Source: Manihot esculenta (Eukaryota; Streptophyta; Magnoliopsida; Malpighiales; Euphorbiaceae). Taken from it: a DNA stretch of 64,000 nt. Made by a program: the position numbers and the translations under genes. Below, piece after piece: positions 12,458-25,006 of the stretch. How positions within the stretch are numbered: the stretch's first letter is position 1; each line of letters begins with the position of its first letter. Below the pieces are notes generated by a model. The model did no database searches and was not told the origin of the DNA. It saw only the letters and a list, made by a program, of their open reading frames with translations. The stretch lies in contig NC_035165.2 in the NCBI RefSeq assembly GCF_001659605.2, positions 11,218,445 through 11,282,444 of the forward strand, in the 5' to 3' direction.

Positions 12458-12886
12458 AACACTATTGTGTATAATATTGCAGAATTAAAAGTAATTTAAA
12501 AAAATATATAATGTAATCAGACTTAATTTGGTGATAAGTATATTCGAATAAATCTAAGAGATCTCTAATTTATTTCTACTTTCAATCTTCATTTAAAAAA
12601 AAAAAAATATAATAAATTTGAATATTTTGTTTATTTTACCGATATAATATGTGAGATGGGACTATATAGTCTAAGTGTAAGTAAAAATTTTCTGTGCCGA
12701 CAAATGCTATGATTATTAATTAGTCACCTATAGATTTTCTTTTTGGCGCTTAGCTTAAGGCTGCCCAGTCCACTGCTTCTCCTACTCCCATAGTCCCATT
12801 ATACAGCCAAGCCCCTACCTTCTGACTTATTATCAAACATCACAAACCCTAGCTCTTCTTCTTCTTCTTCTTCTTCTTCCTTGAGA

Positions 12887-13182
12887 ATGAACCTTGAAGA
12901 AAAAGTGAGCATGGAGTTGGTTCCACCATCTGAGCATCTCTGCTACGTCCGCTGCAACTTCTGCAACACAGTTCTTGCGGTAATTTAACATCTGTGCATA
13001 TATTCTTATTACCATCTTCAAGATCTTGTTTCATACATTGGAAGCAAACATGTTTTTTGTTTATAACTCCATGTCTTCTCATGTTTCCCTATCATATTTT
13101 TTTGTTTATGTGGTACACTTACATTTACTAACCCTATTATAGAAAATGGACAGCAAACACTGATGGGTCTATAATATGCTTA

Positions 13183-13215
<33 letters not shown>

Positions 13216-14294
13216 CATTGTTTCTACTTAAGCTTTACATGTTCACAGTTGCTTCAAGCTTGTATAGGGATGACCTTATTACGCTCTAAGATCTGAAAAA
13301 TCAAAGGAAGAAAATAAATTATTTGTTATGAAGAGTTTGATATATTGTTTGTGAAGGTTGGGATTCCATGCAAGCGGTTGCTGGAAACTGTGACAGTGAA
13401 ATGTGGGCACTGCAGTAACCTATCATTTCTCAGCACCAGACCTCCTTTTCAAGGCCAATGCCTCGATCACCAATTCACTCTTCAGGTATACAATATATTA
13501 CTTCTCTCGCCTAAACCTGAAAAGATAGATCTGTTGAAGGAGAAATTCTTCAAGAAGAAGAATATTTATAAGGCCAGTCTTTGTTTTTCATGTTAATATT
13601 AACCAAGAAAGTGAATTATTTCTAGTTACTGACGAAAGATGTGCCTGTGTATACCAAGAAGAAACAGGGTTTCTTCAGCGATTTGAGAATGGGGCAATCT
13701 TCATCATCATCCTCATCCACATCAAGTGAGCCATTGTCACCTAAAGCACCATTTGTGGTGAAACGTAAGAACCTCAACTCTTCTGCTGCATATTTAACCA
13801 TTTGAATAGTTATCTTCTACCCACCGAAATTCATTCTTGGATATGAATGTTCATATGGGGTTGTTTTGCAGCACCTGAGAAGAAACACCGGCTTCCATCT
13901 GCTTATAACCGATTTATGAAGTAAGAAAAGAAATTTACTGTAAATTTTCTTTAATTAGGTTCATATAATTTTAGGGTTGAATTATAAGTCATTAATTAAT
14001 CTTGATGTGTGTTGTTAGAGAGGAGATACAGCGCATCAAAGCTGCAAATCCTGAGATACCACACAGGGAAGCGTTCAGCACAGCAGCAAAAAATGTAATT
14101 AACTTATCTTCTTTTTTTTTCTCCCTTAGGGTTTATATATATAAACCGATCTGTATAATTTTCTTGATCACTGTATCTTATAATCTATGTTCTTGCTACA
14201 GTGGGCTCGGTACATTCCAAACTCAGCAGCTGGATCAGTTTCTGGGAGCAGCAACAGTGTTAGTAAAAAGTCCCCCCCTCTCTCTCTCTCTTGA
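12887..14294 (+). CDS. CRC: CRABS CLAW-type YABBY transcription factor
   Basis: Exons 12887-12979, 13357-13485, 13626-13764, 13872-13920, 14019-14094 and 14202 onward join in frame. The protein starts MNLEEK, as CRC proteins do. A C2C2 zinc finger (CNFC in exon 1, CGHC in exon 2) is followed by a Ser-rich linker (a run of seven serines), a [17 protein letters not shown] block and the HMG-like YABBY domain ([19 protein letters not shown], then NWARYIPNS). CRC acts in the nucleus in carpel and nectary development in angiosperms (family knowledge). The 3' end is ambiguous: read-through of exon 6 stops at 14292-14294 (192 residues); splicing from 14262 to 14467 gives a short seventh exon ending at 14477 (185 residues, closer to the 181 of Arabidopsis CRC). 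I favour the spliced form, because a (TC)n tract lies in the read-through. Confidence 0.92.
13182..13209. repeat. (TC)n microsatellite in CRC intron 1
   Basis: A run of TC units within the first intron of the YABBY gene. A second, shorter one occurs at 14278-14290 next to the possible exon 6 donor. Confidence 0.85.
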
Positions 14295-14477
14295 TTTTCT
14301 TTTCTTTTCTCTATAATTGATTCCAATCGGGTTCAAACTCAAGACTTCACAGCTACTACTGAACTAAAATTCATTGATTTAATTTTCTTTTTGTTATTTG
14401 GGAAGATCAGTAAGGCATACAGAGCACTTGCATTCATGTTCTAATTAGGGATTCTACGTATTGCAGGATTAATGTGA

Positions 14478-15189
14478 TGTGCGTGTGAGAAGCAAGGCAT
14501 GCAATGGGTGGAGAGATGTGGGAACTAGAAGAGATGTTGATGGGCATATATCTAAATTGGCTAATTAACTTAGCTTCTGTGTCTCCATCTTTTTTTAATT
14601 ATTCTGTTTTTAATTTGGTGTCATGTTAGATGGTAAGTGTTTCTCCTATTGAATTCAAGAACTAGCTAGGGTTTACTTGTATTCTCTATAATTTGGTAAA
14701 TTTGGTTACTGGTTCCAATCTGGACGTTTCAGTCAAATTCAGATTGAAATCAGTTAACGGTTTGTGGATTTGAACTTTCAATCAAATCAAAATCTTCTTT
14801 GAGAAAAATAATGGAGTTATCTTCAAAATCAAACAAACTCGATTTAGAAAATTGAAGTTAATTATATCCAAAAAAAATTCTCTTTTGATGGTTTTATAGT
14901 TTTAAATCCTAATAAGTGATGATTTTATATAATTTTTTTTATGATAATTGAGAGATTAATTTTAAAAAAATGAAATTTGATATTTTTACTTCTTATATAA
15001 TTTAATTGCAAATTTAACACTTTTATCATTTATTACCCAATCCATCGCAATTTAATTATCTTGAACTTTTTCGGTTCATTTTAAATTTTATTGTTATTGC
15101 TCAGAAGTTATCCAAGCCTGTTTAATTTTACATTTTTCTGTTATAGATATATATTAACAGATATTTTGATTAATAATTTTATAAAATAA
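14478..15189. other. CRC 3' flank, AT-rich spacer
   Basis: Transcript end is probably around 14600-14700 (gtgtttctcctattgaattc). Beyond that only AT-rich DNA is seen. Confidence 0.5.
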
Positions 15190-15480
15190 TTAAAGTTAGT
15201 ATAGGTTAGATTTCGTACTGAGTTTTAATTAATAATATTTGATTAAGATAAAATTTAGAAAATAAAATGTTAAAAATCAAAATTTTTTATTAAATTTTTA
15301 AAAATTAAAAAGTGTATTAAACAGTCAAGAAAAATATTATTTATAATAGAAAAAAATTTTAATATGAAAAATTATGAAAAAATTTTTAAAAAATGATGAA
15401 ATTGCAAAATTGATCCTCTAAATAATGGAATCATCAGGCAGTGCTGAAATAGATTCGCTACGTTAAACGTTTTGAAAATT
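15190..15480 (-). repeat. Probable degraded 3' LTR of the old gypsy element OG
   Basis: Located just beyond the integrase end of OG and matching, phrase by phrase but with much divergence, the LTR next to the gag fragment at 9974-10430. Boundaries are approximate. Confidence 0.45.
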
Positions 15481-15495
15481 TTCATATAATATGGG

Positions 15496-16712
15496 AGGTC
15501 AAGAATATAGATATTGTCATTAAATTTTTGAATAATCCAAAATGGACTAATTTTCTTTGGGTCAAGTTTTTTCTATTCACCACCATGTTTTTTGTGCAAA
15601 TACACTATAACTTGATCATCAATATTGAAAAATTTAAAACGCTTATATTTATCGGATGCAATTTTATACTTAGCATTGGCTTCTACAAGACATTGTTGTA
15701 CCTATTTAAAAACGTACACATGCTAATTTGTCAAGTTATTTATTGCAATACTGTTATGAAAACCTATAGGAAGAGCAATAAGGTCAACTGTATGTGCTGG
15801 CATTCTCCTTTACACAACTGCAAAGGGTGACATCCTTGTAGAGCTATGGACAGAACTGTTGTAAGCAAATTCTATTTGGGCAAAAGCAAGATCCCAAACA
15901 GTTTTCTTATTACTGCAGATGGAATGCAGAATATTGCCAAAAGTGCAGTTCACCACTTTAGTTTGGCCATCAGTTTGAGGATAAGTAGCACTACTGTATT
16001 GAAATTCAGTCTAAAATGCTTCCATAAAGTCACCCAAAAGTGGGCTAGAAATTTCACATCTTTGTCACAAGTAATGGTTTTAAGAATGCCATGTAAACGA
16101 ACAATCTCCTGGAAAAACAGTTTTGCAATATGAGAAGTATAATTAGTTTTCTTGTAAGAAATGAAATGCGACATTTTGGAGAACCCGTCAACGACAACAA
16201 AAATGGAATCAAATCTATGTTGAGTATATCGAAGACCAAGAACAAAATCATAGTCAAGTCTTCTCAAGGATATTCTGAAATAGGTAATAGAGTATATAAA
16301 CCCGTGTTCTGGGCATGATTCTTCTAATTTTGACAAATTTGGTACTTCTGTACCATCTGTCATGTATCCTTTTTCAATTGTAGCCAATAAAAACGCTTCT
16401 CTAAACCAACAATAGTCTTATCACGCCCCAAATGACCACTTAAACCTCTATCATGGACCTTTCGAATCAATTTTTTTCCACAGACAAGAACGAGGAGTGT
16501 ATAACATGTTCTCCTTAAAAAGAAATCCATCATGTATCAAAAACCCATTAGTAGGCTGACGAACCTGGACCTTCGCCCATATATCAGCAAAATCATCATC
16601 TGCAACGTATAAATCCTTCAGAAACTCAAACCCACAAGTTCCTGACTAACTGTAATAAACAAAATAGCCCTCTTACTCAAAGCGTCTGCTACCTTATTAC
16701 TATGGCCAGCCT
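15496..16712 (-). pseudogene. Old gypsy element OG: integrase and RNase H end
   Basis: From 16712 down, the minus strand reads the end of RNase H (GHSNKVADALSKR), the linker, an integrase zinc-binding remnant ([21 protein letters not shown]) and the catalytic core ([12 protein letters not shown] with the first Asp, [30 protein letters not shown] with the second). Stops and frame changes interrupt it; the longest open piece is 15950-16387. Joining it across G1 to the sequence at 26803 restores the RNase H motif using one copy of the 5-bp agcct duplication, so G1 inserted here. OG is much more decayed than G1 or G2 and belongs to another gypsy lineage. Confidence 0.85.
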
Positions 16713-17280
16713 TGTAACGACCCGGAAACCGGACCGCTACCGGCGCTAGGATTCAGGTCGGCTTAAGGCCGCCAGAACCCGTAGCAAGCCAAACATACAT
16801 CCTGTGAACCTGTTTAATCCCATACATGGTCAACAACATACAAAAAAATTAAAAACTTTTCTTTCATTCAAACATCTCTTTGCCAAGCCTAGCCTGTGCA
16901 TGCACAAACATAACATAAACCCCTCATTGGAGTCCTCATCAAATACTCCAATGGGGTAACATAACATAACATAGGCTTGGATTACATAGGCATCATAAAA
17001 ACATTATATCTCATACAAGACCATGTGTACAGGGAATTCAACAGACTCTAGTCAAGCACATTAACAACTTACATTACATTACATCTCATACTTTTACATT
17101 ACCAACAAACCATGTCCACAGCTAAGCTATTACATAAACTTCTCTTACTCTGCTGACTTCTCTATCTACTCTGCACCTGCAAGACTGGGGTTAGGGGAGA
17201 GGGGGTGAGCTATAAAGCCCAATGAGCAGAAACTAAAAACATTTGTTTTAATTCCTCCATTTTTAGGTATATTATTATTC

Positions 17281-17314
<34 letters not shown>

Positions 17315-19079
17315 TAACTTTTTCTTTCTTTTTCTTATTCATGCTTTCATGAAATGCAACACATCACAGCTAATCACATAAAAGGATGGCATTGTCACCA
17401 TTAGTCCTCAACATCTCCAAATGCCAGGGGCGTAGAATGGGCCTCACTGGTCTTTCTCTTACATAACATAACATTCTAAAATGCCAGGGGCGTAGAATGG
17501 GCCTCGCTGGTCTTCCATAACATATCATCATAACATAACATCAGAGGACTATGGATCACCCAACAACCATCCACATCAACATCAATTTATGCAATGCAGC
17601 ATATTCGTGAATTCTAATGCAAACATCCTGAAATATTGCATGGCATAATGATGCATGGGCAATGCTTTATGATTCATTCATTTATTCATTTACTTTACTT
17701 TAAAACTTAAGGGGTTGTTCCACTCACCTGGTAACTGAAGCTTTAACAACGAACTCTGAACGACTATCTCACAACCGGGGGTCTCGGTTCCTCGGGTCCG
17801 AACCTACACAGGTGGACTCAAATGAGGCACCAAACAACAAGAACATAACTCTAAACATACCCCCAAAAACCTCCTAAAAACACCTCAAAACACTCCTAGG
17901 AAGCATGCAAGAAAAGACTGGACAGGGCACTTTCGGCGGCACCTTCGGCGGCCGGAAGTCCCTCCAGAGCTGAGAGTCAGGCAGGTTCGGCGGCACCTTC
18001 GGCGGCCGAAACTCCCAGACAGAGGCGAAACTCATGCATGTTCGGCGGCACCTTCGGCGGCCGAAAGTCTCGGACAGAGCCGAAACTCCAACTTTCGGGG
18101 GCAAGCTTTGGCAGCCTAAAGCTGCCTCTCAAGCCATGTTCGGCGGCCGAAACTTCCTTCGGCTGCCGAAACTTCCTTCGGCTGCCGAACCTGGTTTCTG
18201 CCAAAGGGCAGAAACTTGGCTCCCTTAAGCATTTTTGCCTTCAAACTCACCAATCATGCATAACTCGTTCTAAAACATGCATAAACACCATACATCACAC
18301 CTAAGGGTCTCAAACTATCAAATACCCCAACTACAACACTTCAACACACACAAACAACATACATTGATCATCAACAATTCAAGACCATAAACTCATCAAC
18401 AAGCCTAAACATGCATCTCTACCCATAAAACAACTTAAAACTTACTTAAAACATATAAGGAGCTTAAGATCGGCTCTTACCTCTTGAAGATCGAGAGGGA
18501 GACGACCTAAACTTGGAGATCCACGAAAATGAGCTCCCGAGTTCCCAAAGCTCCAAAACTTGGTTTAAATGCTCAAAACTTGCAATGTGAGTTTAAAACT
18601 CAAGAAAAATGGAAGAGATTTGGAGGAAGAACACAAGATTTGCAAAAGGGAAGGTCGGAAGCTTGCTGTGGCCGAAAATGGGAGAAAACCTCGCCCATTT
18701 CGGCTAAGGGTCCCTTTTATAGTGGCTGGCCAGGCCACGTTCGGGGGCCAAATGTGCCTCCGCATCCATGCAATGTTCGGCGGCCGAACCTGACTTTCGG
18801 CGGCCGAACCTGGACTTCCCTAACTCATGCTTTCGGGGGCCTAACGTGCCTCCAAAACGCATGCATGTTCGGCGGCCGAACTTGGCTTTCGGCGGCCGAA
18901 CCTGGGTTTTCCTCCTATGACTTTTCATGCAAAAACTTATTTAATTCCATACTTAAAATCATTTAAAATGCATGAAAACATTTTTATAAAACATGGTTCT
19001 ACCCTTCTAGAGGTCTCCGACATCCGAGATTCCACCGGACGGTAGGAATTCCGATACAGGAGTCTAGCCGGGTATTACA
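16713..19079 (-). repeat. G1 3' LTR
   Basis: Begins tgtaacgacccgg and ends ccgggtattaca on the plus strand. Contains a (TTA)n tract near 17283-17313, two copies of a minisatellite around gccaggggcgtagaatggg (17420 and 17481), clustered ttcggcggc palindromes at 17930-18190 and 18770-18900, and the complement of a TATA box at 18712-18721. Confidence 0.95.
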
Positions 19080-19092
19080 TTCTCCCCCCCTT
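19080..19092 (-). other. G1 polypurine tract
   Basis: The minus strand reads AAGGGGGGGAGAA directly before the 3' LTR TG; expected primer for plus-strand DNA synthesis. Confidence 0.9.
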
Positions 19093-19094
19093 AA

Positions 19095-19116
19095 GAACAT
19101 TCGTCCCCGAATGTTC
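19095..19116. other. Inverted repeat next to the G1 polypurine tract
   Basis: gaacattcg and cgaatgttc form perfect 9-base arms around a 4-base loop, two bases from the polypurine tract. The same structure occurs in G2 at 33520-33541. Confidence 0.85.
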
Positions 19117-19172
19117 CTCAACTAGTACATGCATAACATAAAACATATACATGAAACGCATAGAGACTAACC

Positions 19173-22100
19173 TTAAAAGAGATGAGGATATTGCCGGAGC
19201 ATGGACTCCCGTGTCTCCCAAGTACATTCTTCCAAATTGTGGTGGTTCCAAAGGACTTTCACCATCGGGATTTCCTTGTTTCTTAACTTTCTGATCTGGG
19301 TGTCTATGATCCGCACTGGCTGTTCAACATAGGTGAGATCCTCTTGGATCTCCACATCAGGTTCACTAAGAACCTTGCCCGGATCTGACACGAATTTTCT
19401 CAACATAGAAACATGGAAAACCGGATGGATTCTCTACATTGAAGCAGGTAAATCCAGCTTGTACGATACATTCCCAATCTTTTGCAAGACTTCAAAGGGT
19501 CCGATGTACCGCGGAGCCAGCTTACCTTTCTTCCCGAACCGAACCACTCCTTTCATTGGAGACACCTTAAGCAATACCAGATCCCCCTCCTGAAACTCTA
19601 CTAGTCTTCTGCGGATGTCTGCATAACTCTTCTGTCTGCTCGCAGCAGTCTTGATTCTCTCTCTGATTAAGGGTACCACCCTGCTGGTGATCTCTACTAG
19701 CTCAGGCCCTGCCAAGGCCTTCTCTCCAACTTCCTCCCAGCAAACAGGTGATCTGCACTTCCTTCCGTACAAAGCTTCATATGGAGCCATCCCGATGCTA
19801 GCATGATGGCTGTTGTTGTAGGCAAACTCCACCAAAGGTAGATGCTGCCTCCAAGAACCGCCAAAGTCCAGCACACACATCCTAAGCATATCTTCTATAG
19901 TCTGGATGGTCCTTTCTGACTGTCCATCAGTCTGGGGGTGGAAGGCAGTACTGAAATCCAACCTAGTACCCATGGCATTCTGCAGACCCCGCCAAAACCT
20001 GGAGGTGAACTGGGGCCCTCTATCTGACACTATAGAAACAGGAACCCCATGCAGTCTGACAATCTCATCCACATACACCTGCGCCAACTTGTCCACAGAG
20101 TAGCCACTCCTGACAGGGATGAAGTGAGCAGATTTGGTGAGTCTGTCCACAATCACCCATATGGAGTCCACTCTGTTGGACGTCGCCGGTAACCCTACTA
20201 CGAAGTCCATAGCTATGTTTTCCCATTTCCATTCTGGAATCGGTAGCGGGTTAAGCATTCCAGCTGGCTTCTGATGTTCCAGCTTCACCCTCTGACACAC
20301 TTCGCAGGCTGACACGAACTGTGCCACTTCTTTCTTCATAGCTGGCCACCAATAAACCTTCTTTAAATCTTGATACATCTTGGTGGCTCCGGGGTGGATG
20401 CTGTATCTTGCATTATGAGCCTCTCTCATAATGTCTCCTTTTAGCCCAATGTCATCTGGTACACATAGTCTGCTCCCATAGCGGAGGATCCCCTTACTGT
20501 CGAATCTGTACTCGCTATCATTGCCTGACTGAACAGTCCTGGCAATCTTCACTAACTCTGGGTCCTCATGCTGTTTCTGAGCCACCTGTTCCAGAAACAC
20601 GGGTGTCACTCTCATCTGGGCCACTAAGGCACCTGTACCAGACAACTCCATCTGTAGACCTTCCTCGATAAGCTTGTAGAACTCCTTCACCACTGGTCTC
20701 CTCTCTACCGTGATGTGGGATAGACTGCCTAGTGACTTCCGGCTTAGGGCGTCTGCCACGACATTCGCCTTACCCGGATGATATTGAATCTTGCAATCAT
20801 AGTCACTCAGCAGCTCTACCCATCTCCTCTGTCTCAGATTCAGATCTCTTTGACTCAAGATGTACTGCAGGCTCTTATGATCTGTAAAGATCTCACATTT
20901 TACCCCATAGAGGTAGTGCCTCCACATCTTGAGTGCAAAGATTACTGCTGCCATCTCAAGGTCATGTGTGGGGTAATTCAACTCATGCTTCTTCAGCTGC
21001 CTAGAAGCATAAGCAATCACCTTCTCATTCTGCATCAGCACACAACCCAGTCCCACACGGGACGCATCACAAAAGACTGTAAAGTCTTCATCACTAGATG
21101 GCAGAGCTAAAACTGGTGCTGAAGTCAACCTCTTCTTAAGCTCTTCGAAACTCTCCTCGCACTGGTCGGTCCACAGAAACTTCTGATTCTTCCTGGTTAG
21201 TCTGGTCAGAGGAGCTGCTATCTTTGAGAAGTCCTGAACGAACTTCCTGTAGTAACCTGCCAAACCCAAGAAACTCCTGATCTCCGTCACTGAAGTGGGT
21301 CTAGGCCAGTTAGCCACAGTTTCTGTCTTCTTGGGGTCCACCTCAATACCATTCTCTGACACTACATGCCCCAAGAACGAAATGCTCCTCAGCCAGAACT
21401 CACATTTAGAGAACTTGGCATACAAGCCATGTTCCCTCAAAGTCTGCAAGACCAACCGCAGATGATGGGCATGCTCTTCTGCATTCCTGGAATACACTAA
21501 GATATCATCTATGAAGACAATAACGAAGTGATCCAGGTATTGGCTAAATACTCTGTTCATGAGATCCATGAATGCTACAGGGGCGTTTGTTAACCCGAAC
21601 GGCATCACTAGGAACTCAAAATGCCCATATCTGGTCCTAAATGCTGTCTTTGGCACATCTTCATCTCTGATCCTCAGCTGATGATACCCAGATCTCAGAT
21701 CTATTTTGGAGAAACAACCTGCTCCTGCTAGCTGGTCGAATAGATCGTCGATCCTAGGCAACGGGTACTTGTTCTTGGTAGTAACCTTGTTCAACTGTCT
21801 ATAGTCGATACAAAGTCTGAGGGATCCATCCTTCTTTTTCACGAACAACACTGGAGCACCCCAAGGTGAGGCACTCGGTCGGATGAAACCCTTATCTACC
21901 AGCTCTTGCAACTGTTCTTTAAGCTCTTTCAGCTCTGCTGGCGCCATCCTGTAGGGAGGGATAGAGATCGGTCTGGTTCCTGGCATCAATTCTATTTCGA
22001 ACTCTATCTCCCTAGGAGGCGGTAAACCTGGCAGCTCGTCTGGGAAAACATCTAAGAACTCTCTAACCACAGGCACCGAGGCGGGCTCTCTGACATCTCT

Positions 22101-24161
22101 GTCTAGCTCTCTCACATGAGCTAGATAACCCTGACAACCCCTCCTGAGCAGCCTACGAGCCTGTAGGGCTGATATCAAACCTCTAGGTGTACTCCCCCTG
22201 TCTCCTCTAAAGACAACCTCTGACCCATCCTGACATCTGAACTTAACTACCTTGTCTCTGCAATCCAAGGTAGCACCATGGGTAGATAGCCAATCCATCC
22301 CTAGAATGACGTCAAAATCTGTCAAGTCTAGAACCACTAGGTCGGCGGATAGGCATCTTCCCTCTATGAAAACTGGACTGTACTGGCAGACTGACTCTGC
22401 CACTGACGGGTCACATTTGGGTCCGCTGACCCATAGGGGACACTCTAACCCAGAGACCATCAAACCCAACCTCTCGACCGCTTTCGGAGAAACAAAAGAA
22501 TGGGATGCACCCGGGTCCATTAAGGCATAAACATCTGAACAACCAATGATGATATTACCTGACACCACGGTGTTGGATGTGTTTGCCTCCTGTTGCGTCA
22601 TTGTGAAGATCCGTGCTGGAGCTGACGGACCTTCCCCTCTGTAAACTGATGAAGAAGAGGCTGACCCTCTCCCTCGGCCTCTGCCACTAGCCTGTGTTGC
22701 AGCTGAAGCTGCTGGCTGTGCTACGCTACCCGAAGTTGTCTGCTGGGGCTGTGCCGTAGGAACTGCTCTCGGACATTCCCAAGACATGTGTCCCTCTTGC
22801 CCACACCTGTAGCAGGCTGTCGTCCCAAACCGGCATACCCCCCTGTGTAGCTTACCACACCTTGCACACACTGCATTATCAGCACCAGAGCTTGAGCCAC
22901 CTCCTATTCCCAGACCTGATTTGATCTTGCTCCAGAACTTATTCTTCTTTGGTTTCTTAGTGGTACTGCCCCACTTTTTACTAGCTGAACTCAAGGATGA
23001 AGGGTCTATCCTTCCCCCACCTGGGGTCTTAGAACCAGAAGGCTGTGCCACTGACTGCTTGACTTTTCCCTCTATTACGGCACTAGCCTCCATTCTCCTG
23101 GCCATGTCTATAATGGCATGGAAACTTTCTCTATCAGCTGACTGAATCAAAGAGGAATACCTGGAATTGAGCCTCATGATATACCTCCTCGACTTCTTCG
23201 GATCTGTGTCCAGATGTTGCCCAGCAAACGGCAACAACTCTAAGAATCTATCGGTGTACTCATCGACACCCATCTCATCTGTCTGCTTCAGCTGTTCAAA
23301 CTCAATCACCTTCAGCTCCCTGGAACTGTCAGGGAAAGCCCATCCTGCGAACTCATTCGCAAACTCCTCCCATGACAGACTGTCCACCCTTGGTTTCACA
23401 TAGTTCTTGAACCACTCTCGTGCCTTCTTGCATTTCAGAGTGAAACCAGCCATCTGAATGGCTCTACTGTCATCAGCCCCTATCTCATCTGTAATTGTTT
23501 TGACCTTCTCCAGGTACACAAATGGATCATCACCGGTATCAAACTGGGGAGCACCCAACTTCATATAGTCGGTCATCTTGGCCTTGCTCCCTCCAGATGA
23601 GGTAGGTTGAGGTCTTTGGGTTTCTGTAACTGCGGTTTCTGCTGGTGGTGGAGGTGCGGCATCCCCTGGGATAGGGTTTGTTGTGCCTGGATGGAAGGAT
23701 GGAGGTGGGTACATAGGGTACTGTGGATACTGTGGGTAGAAAGGTGGGTATGGCATGTGAGAAGGGTAAGGATTAAAACTGGGGTAATCCGATGTACCTC
23801 CCATCGAATACCCGGGGTATGGTGAAAAAGGTGGGTACTGGGGTGGTGGAACAAACCCCGAGGCCTGAGTGCCTCCCTGAGACTCACCCATGCCCTCTTC
23901 TGGCATGCTCACACCAAGACTACCATCCCTTCTCTGGTCCACATCCATCTCTTCTCCCACATCCACTGACCTGCCTCCTTGAACCGTTCCTCTTACTGAT
24001 CTGTTTCTACCCAGATCCAGAGATCTTCTAGGGTCTCCCACTGCTCTGTCCCTGTTGGACCTACTTGACATTGCCCTTGGCAATGCTGGAGGACGGGCGC
24101 TCGTGCCCTCATCCTCCGGTGGTACTCTAGTCAATCTAGCTGATCGACGAGTTCCTCGCAT
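19173..24161 (-). pseudogene. G1 gag-pol polyprotein, one in-frame amber codon
   Basis: One frame runs through the whole element. The likely start is the ATG at 24161 ([10 protein letters not shown]), though the frame is open to an ATG at 24227. Numbered from 24227: Pro/Tyr-rich region 125-200, capsid domain ~235-390, zinc knuckle [14 protein letters not shown] 472-485, aspartic protease DPGA at 571, reverse transcriptase ~750-930 with FIDD (Asp907-908), RNase H ~1050-1165 (FCDAS, TDHKSL, DALSRK), integrase with His1271/His1278/Cys1308/Cys1311 and an intact D1341, D1402, E1438 triad (35 residues between the last two), and GPF-type C-terminal module ~1545-1595. A TAG at 19434-19436 then interrupts; the same frame resumes into a chromodomain-like tail (VKVLWNHHNLEECTWE) ending at 19173. 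The relative G2 has a Glu codon at the TAG position. Confidence 0.93.
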
Positions 24162-24385
24162 TCTGTTTACTGAAAAACAGCACAGATAACAAAACATTAG
24201 CATCCAATGGTTCATGTGGAAACACATGAACCCACATCATATACATAGCATATCTCATGGCATATCATACTTTCATTCTAGACAGGACTCTACATCCTAT
24301 CTTAGTGGACATGATTCCCTATTGTGCTTGACTTTCTATCACATCTATGAGCCCGACTCTCTAGGTCCGACCATATGAACCTAGG

Positions 24386-24397
24386 GCTCTGATACCA
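24386..24397 (-). other. G1 primer-binding site (initiator Met tRNA)
   Basis: The minus strand reads TGGTATCAGAGC three bases after the LTR end, complementary to the 3' end of plant initiator methionine tRNA, as in most plant gypsy elements. Confidence 0.9.
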
Positions 24398-24400
24398 CTC

Positions 24401-24969
24401 TGTAACGACCCGGAAACCGGACCGCTACCGGCGCTAGGATTCAGGTCGGCTTAAGGCCGCCAGAACCCGTAGCAAGCCAAACATACATCCTGTGAACCTG
24501 TTTAATCCCATACATAGTCAACAACATACAAAAAAATTAAAAACTTTTCTTTCATTCAAACATCTCTTTGCCAAGCCTAGCCTGTGCATGCACAAACATA
24601 ACATAAACCCCTCATTGGAGTCCTCATCAAATACTCCAATGGGGTAACATAACATAACATAGGCTTGGATTACATAGGCATCATAAAAACATTATATCTC
24701 ATACAAGACCATGTGTACAGGGAATTCAACAGACTCTAGTCAAGCACATTAACAACTTACATTACATTACATCTCATACTTTTACATTACCATCAAACCA
24801 TGTCCACAGCTAAGCTATTACATAAACTTCTCTTACTCTGCTGACTTCTCTATCTACTCTGCACCTGCAAGACTGGGGTTAGGGGAGAGGGGGTGAGCTA
24901 TAAAGCCCAATGAGCAGAAACTAAAAACATTTGTTTTAATTCCTCCATTTTTAGGTATATTATTATTCA

Positions 24970-25006
<37 letters not shown>

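Larger units (their letters stand above)
10431..12886. other. Intergenic region and upstream region of the CRC-like gene
   Basis: No coding gene is supported. The part nearest the CRC-like gene has a candidate TATA at about 12798-12805 (cattatac), ~85 bases before the ATG, and a (CTT)n leader at 12853-12880. Between 11100 and 11330 the DNA is CT/GA-rich and less AT-rich than its surroundings, suggesting a regulatory block. Confidence 0.5.

Noticed and set aside
15528..16318. Plus-strand frames across the integrase remnant
   Set aside because: Antisense shadows of the decayed minus-strand integrase of OG.
17874..18304. Overlapping small frames rich in RRPKVPP / FGGTFGG phrases on both strands (also at 25611-26022, 34193-34633, 49805-50137 and 60706-61172)
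   Set aside because: They are translations of the ttcggcggc palindrome arrays in LTRs, open in several frames because of the GC-rich repeat, not genes.
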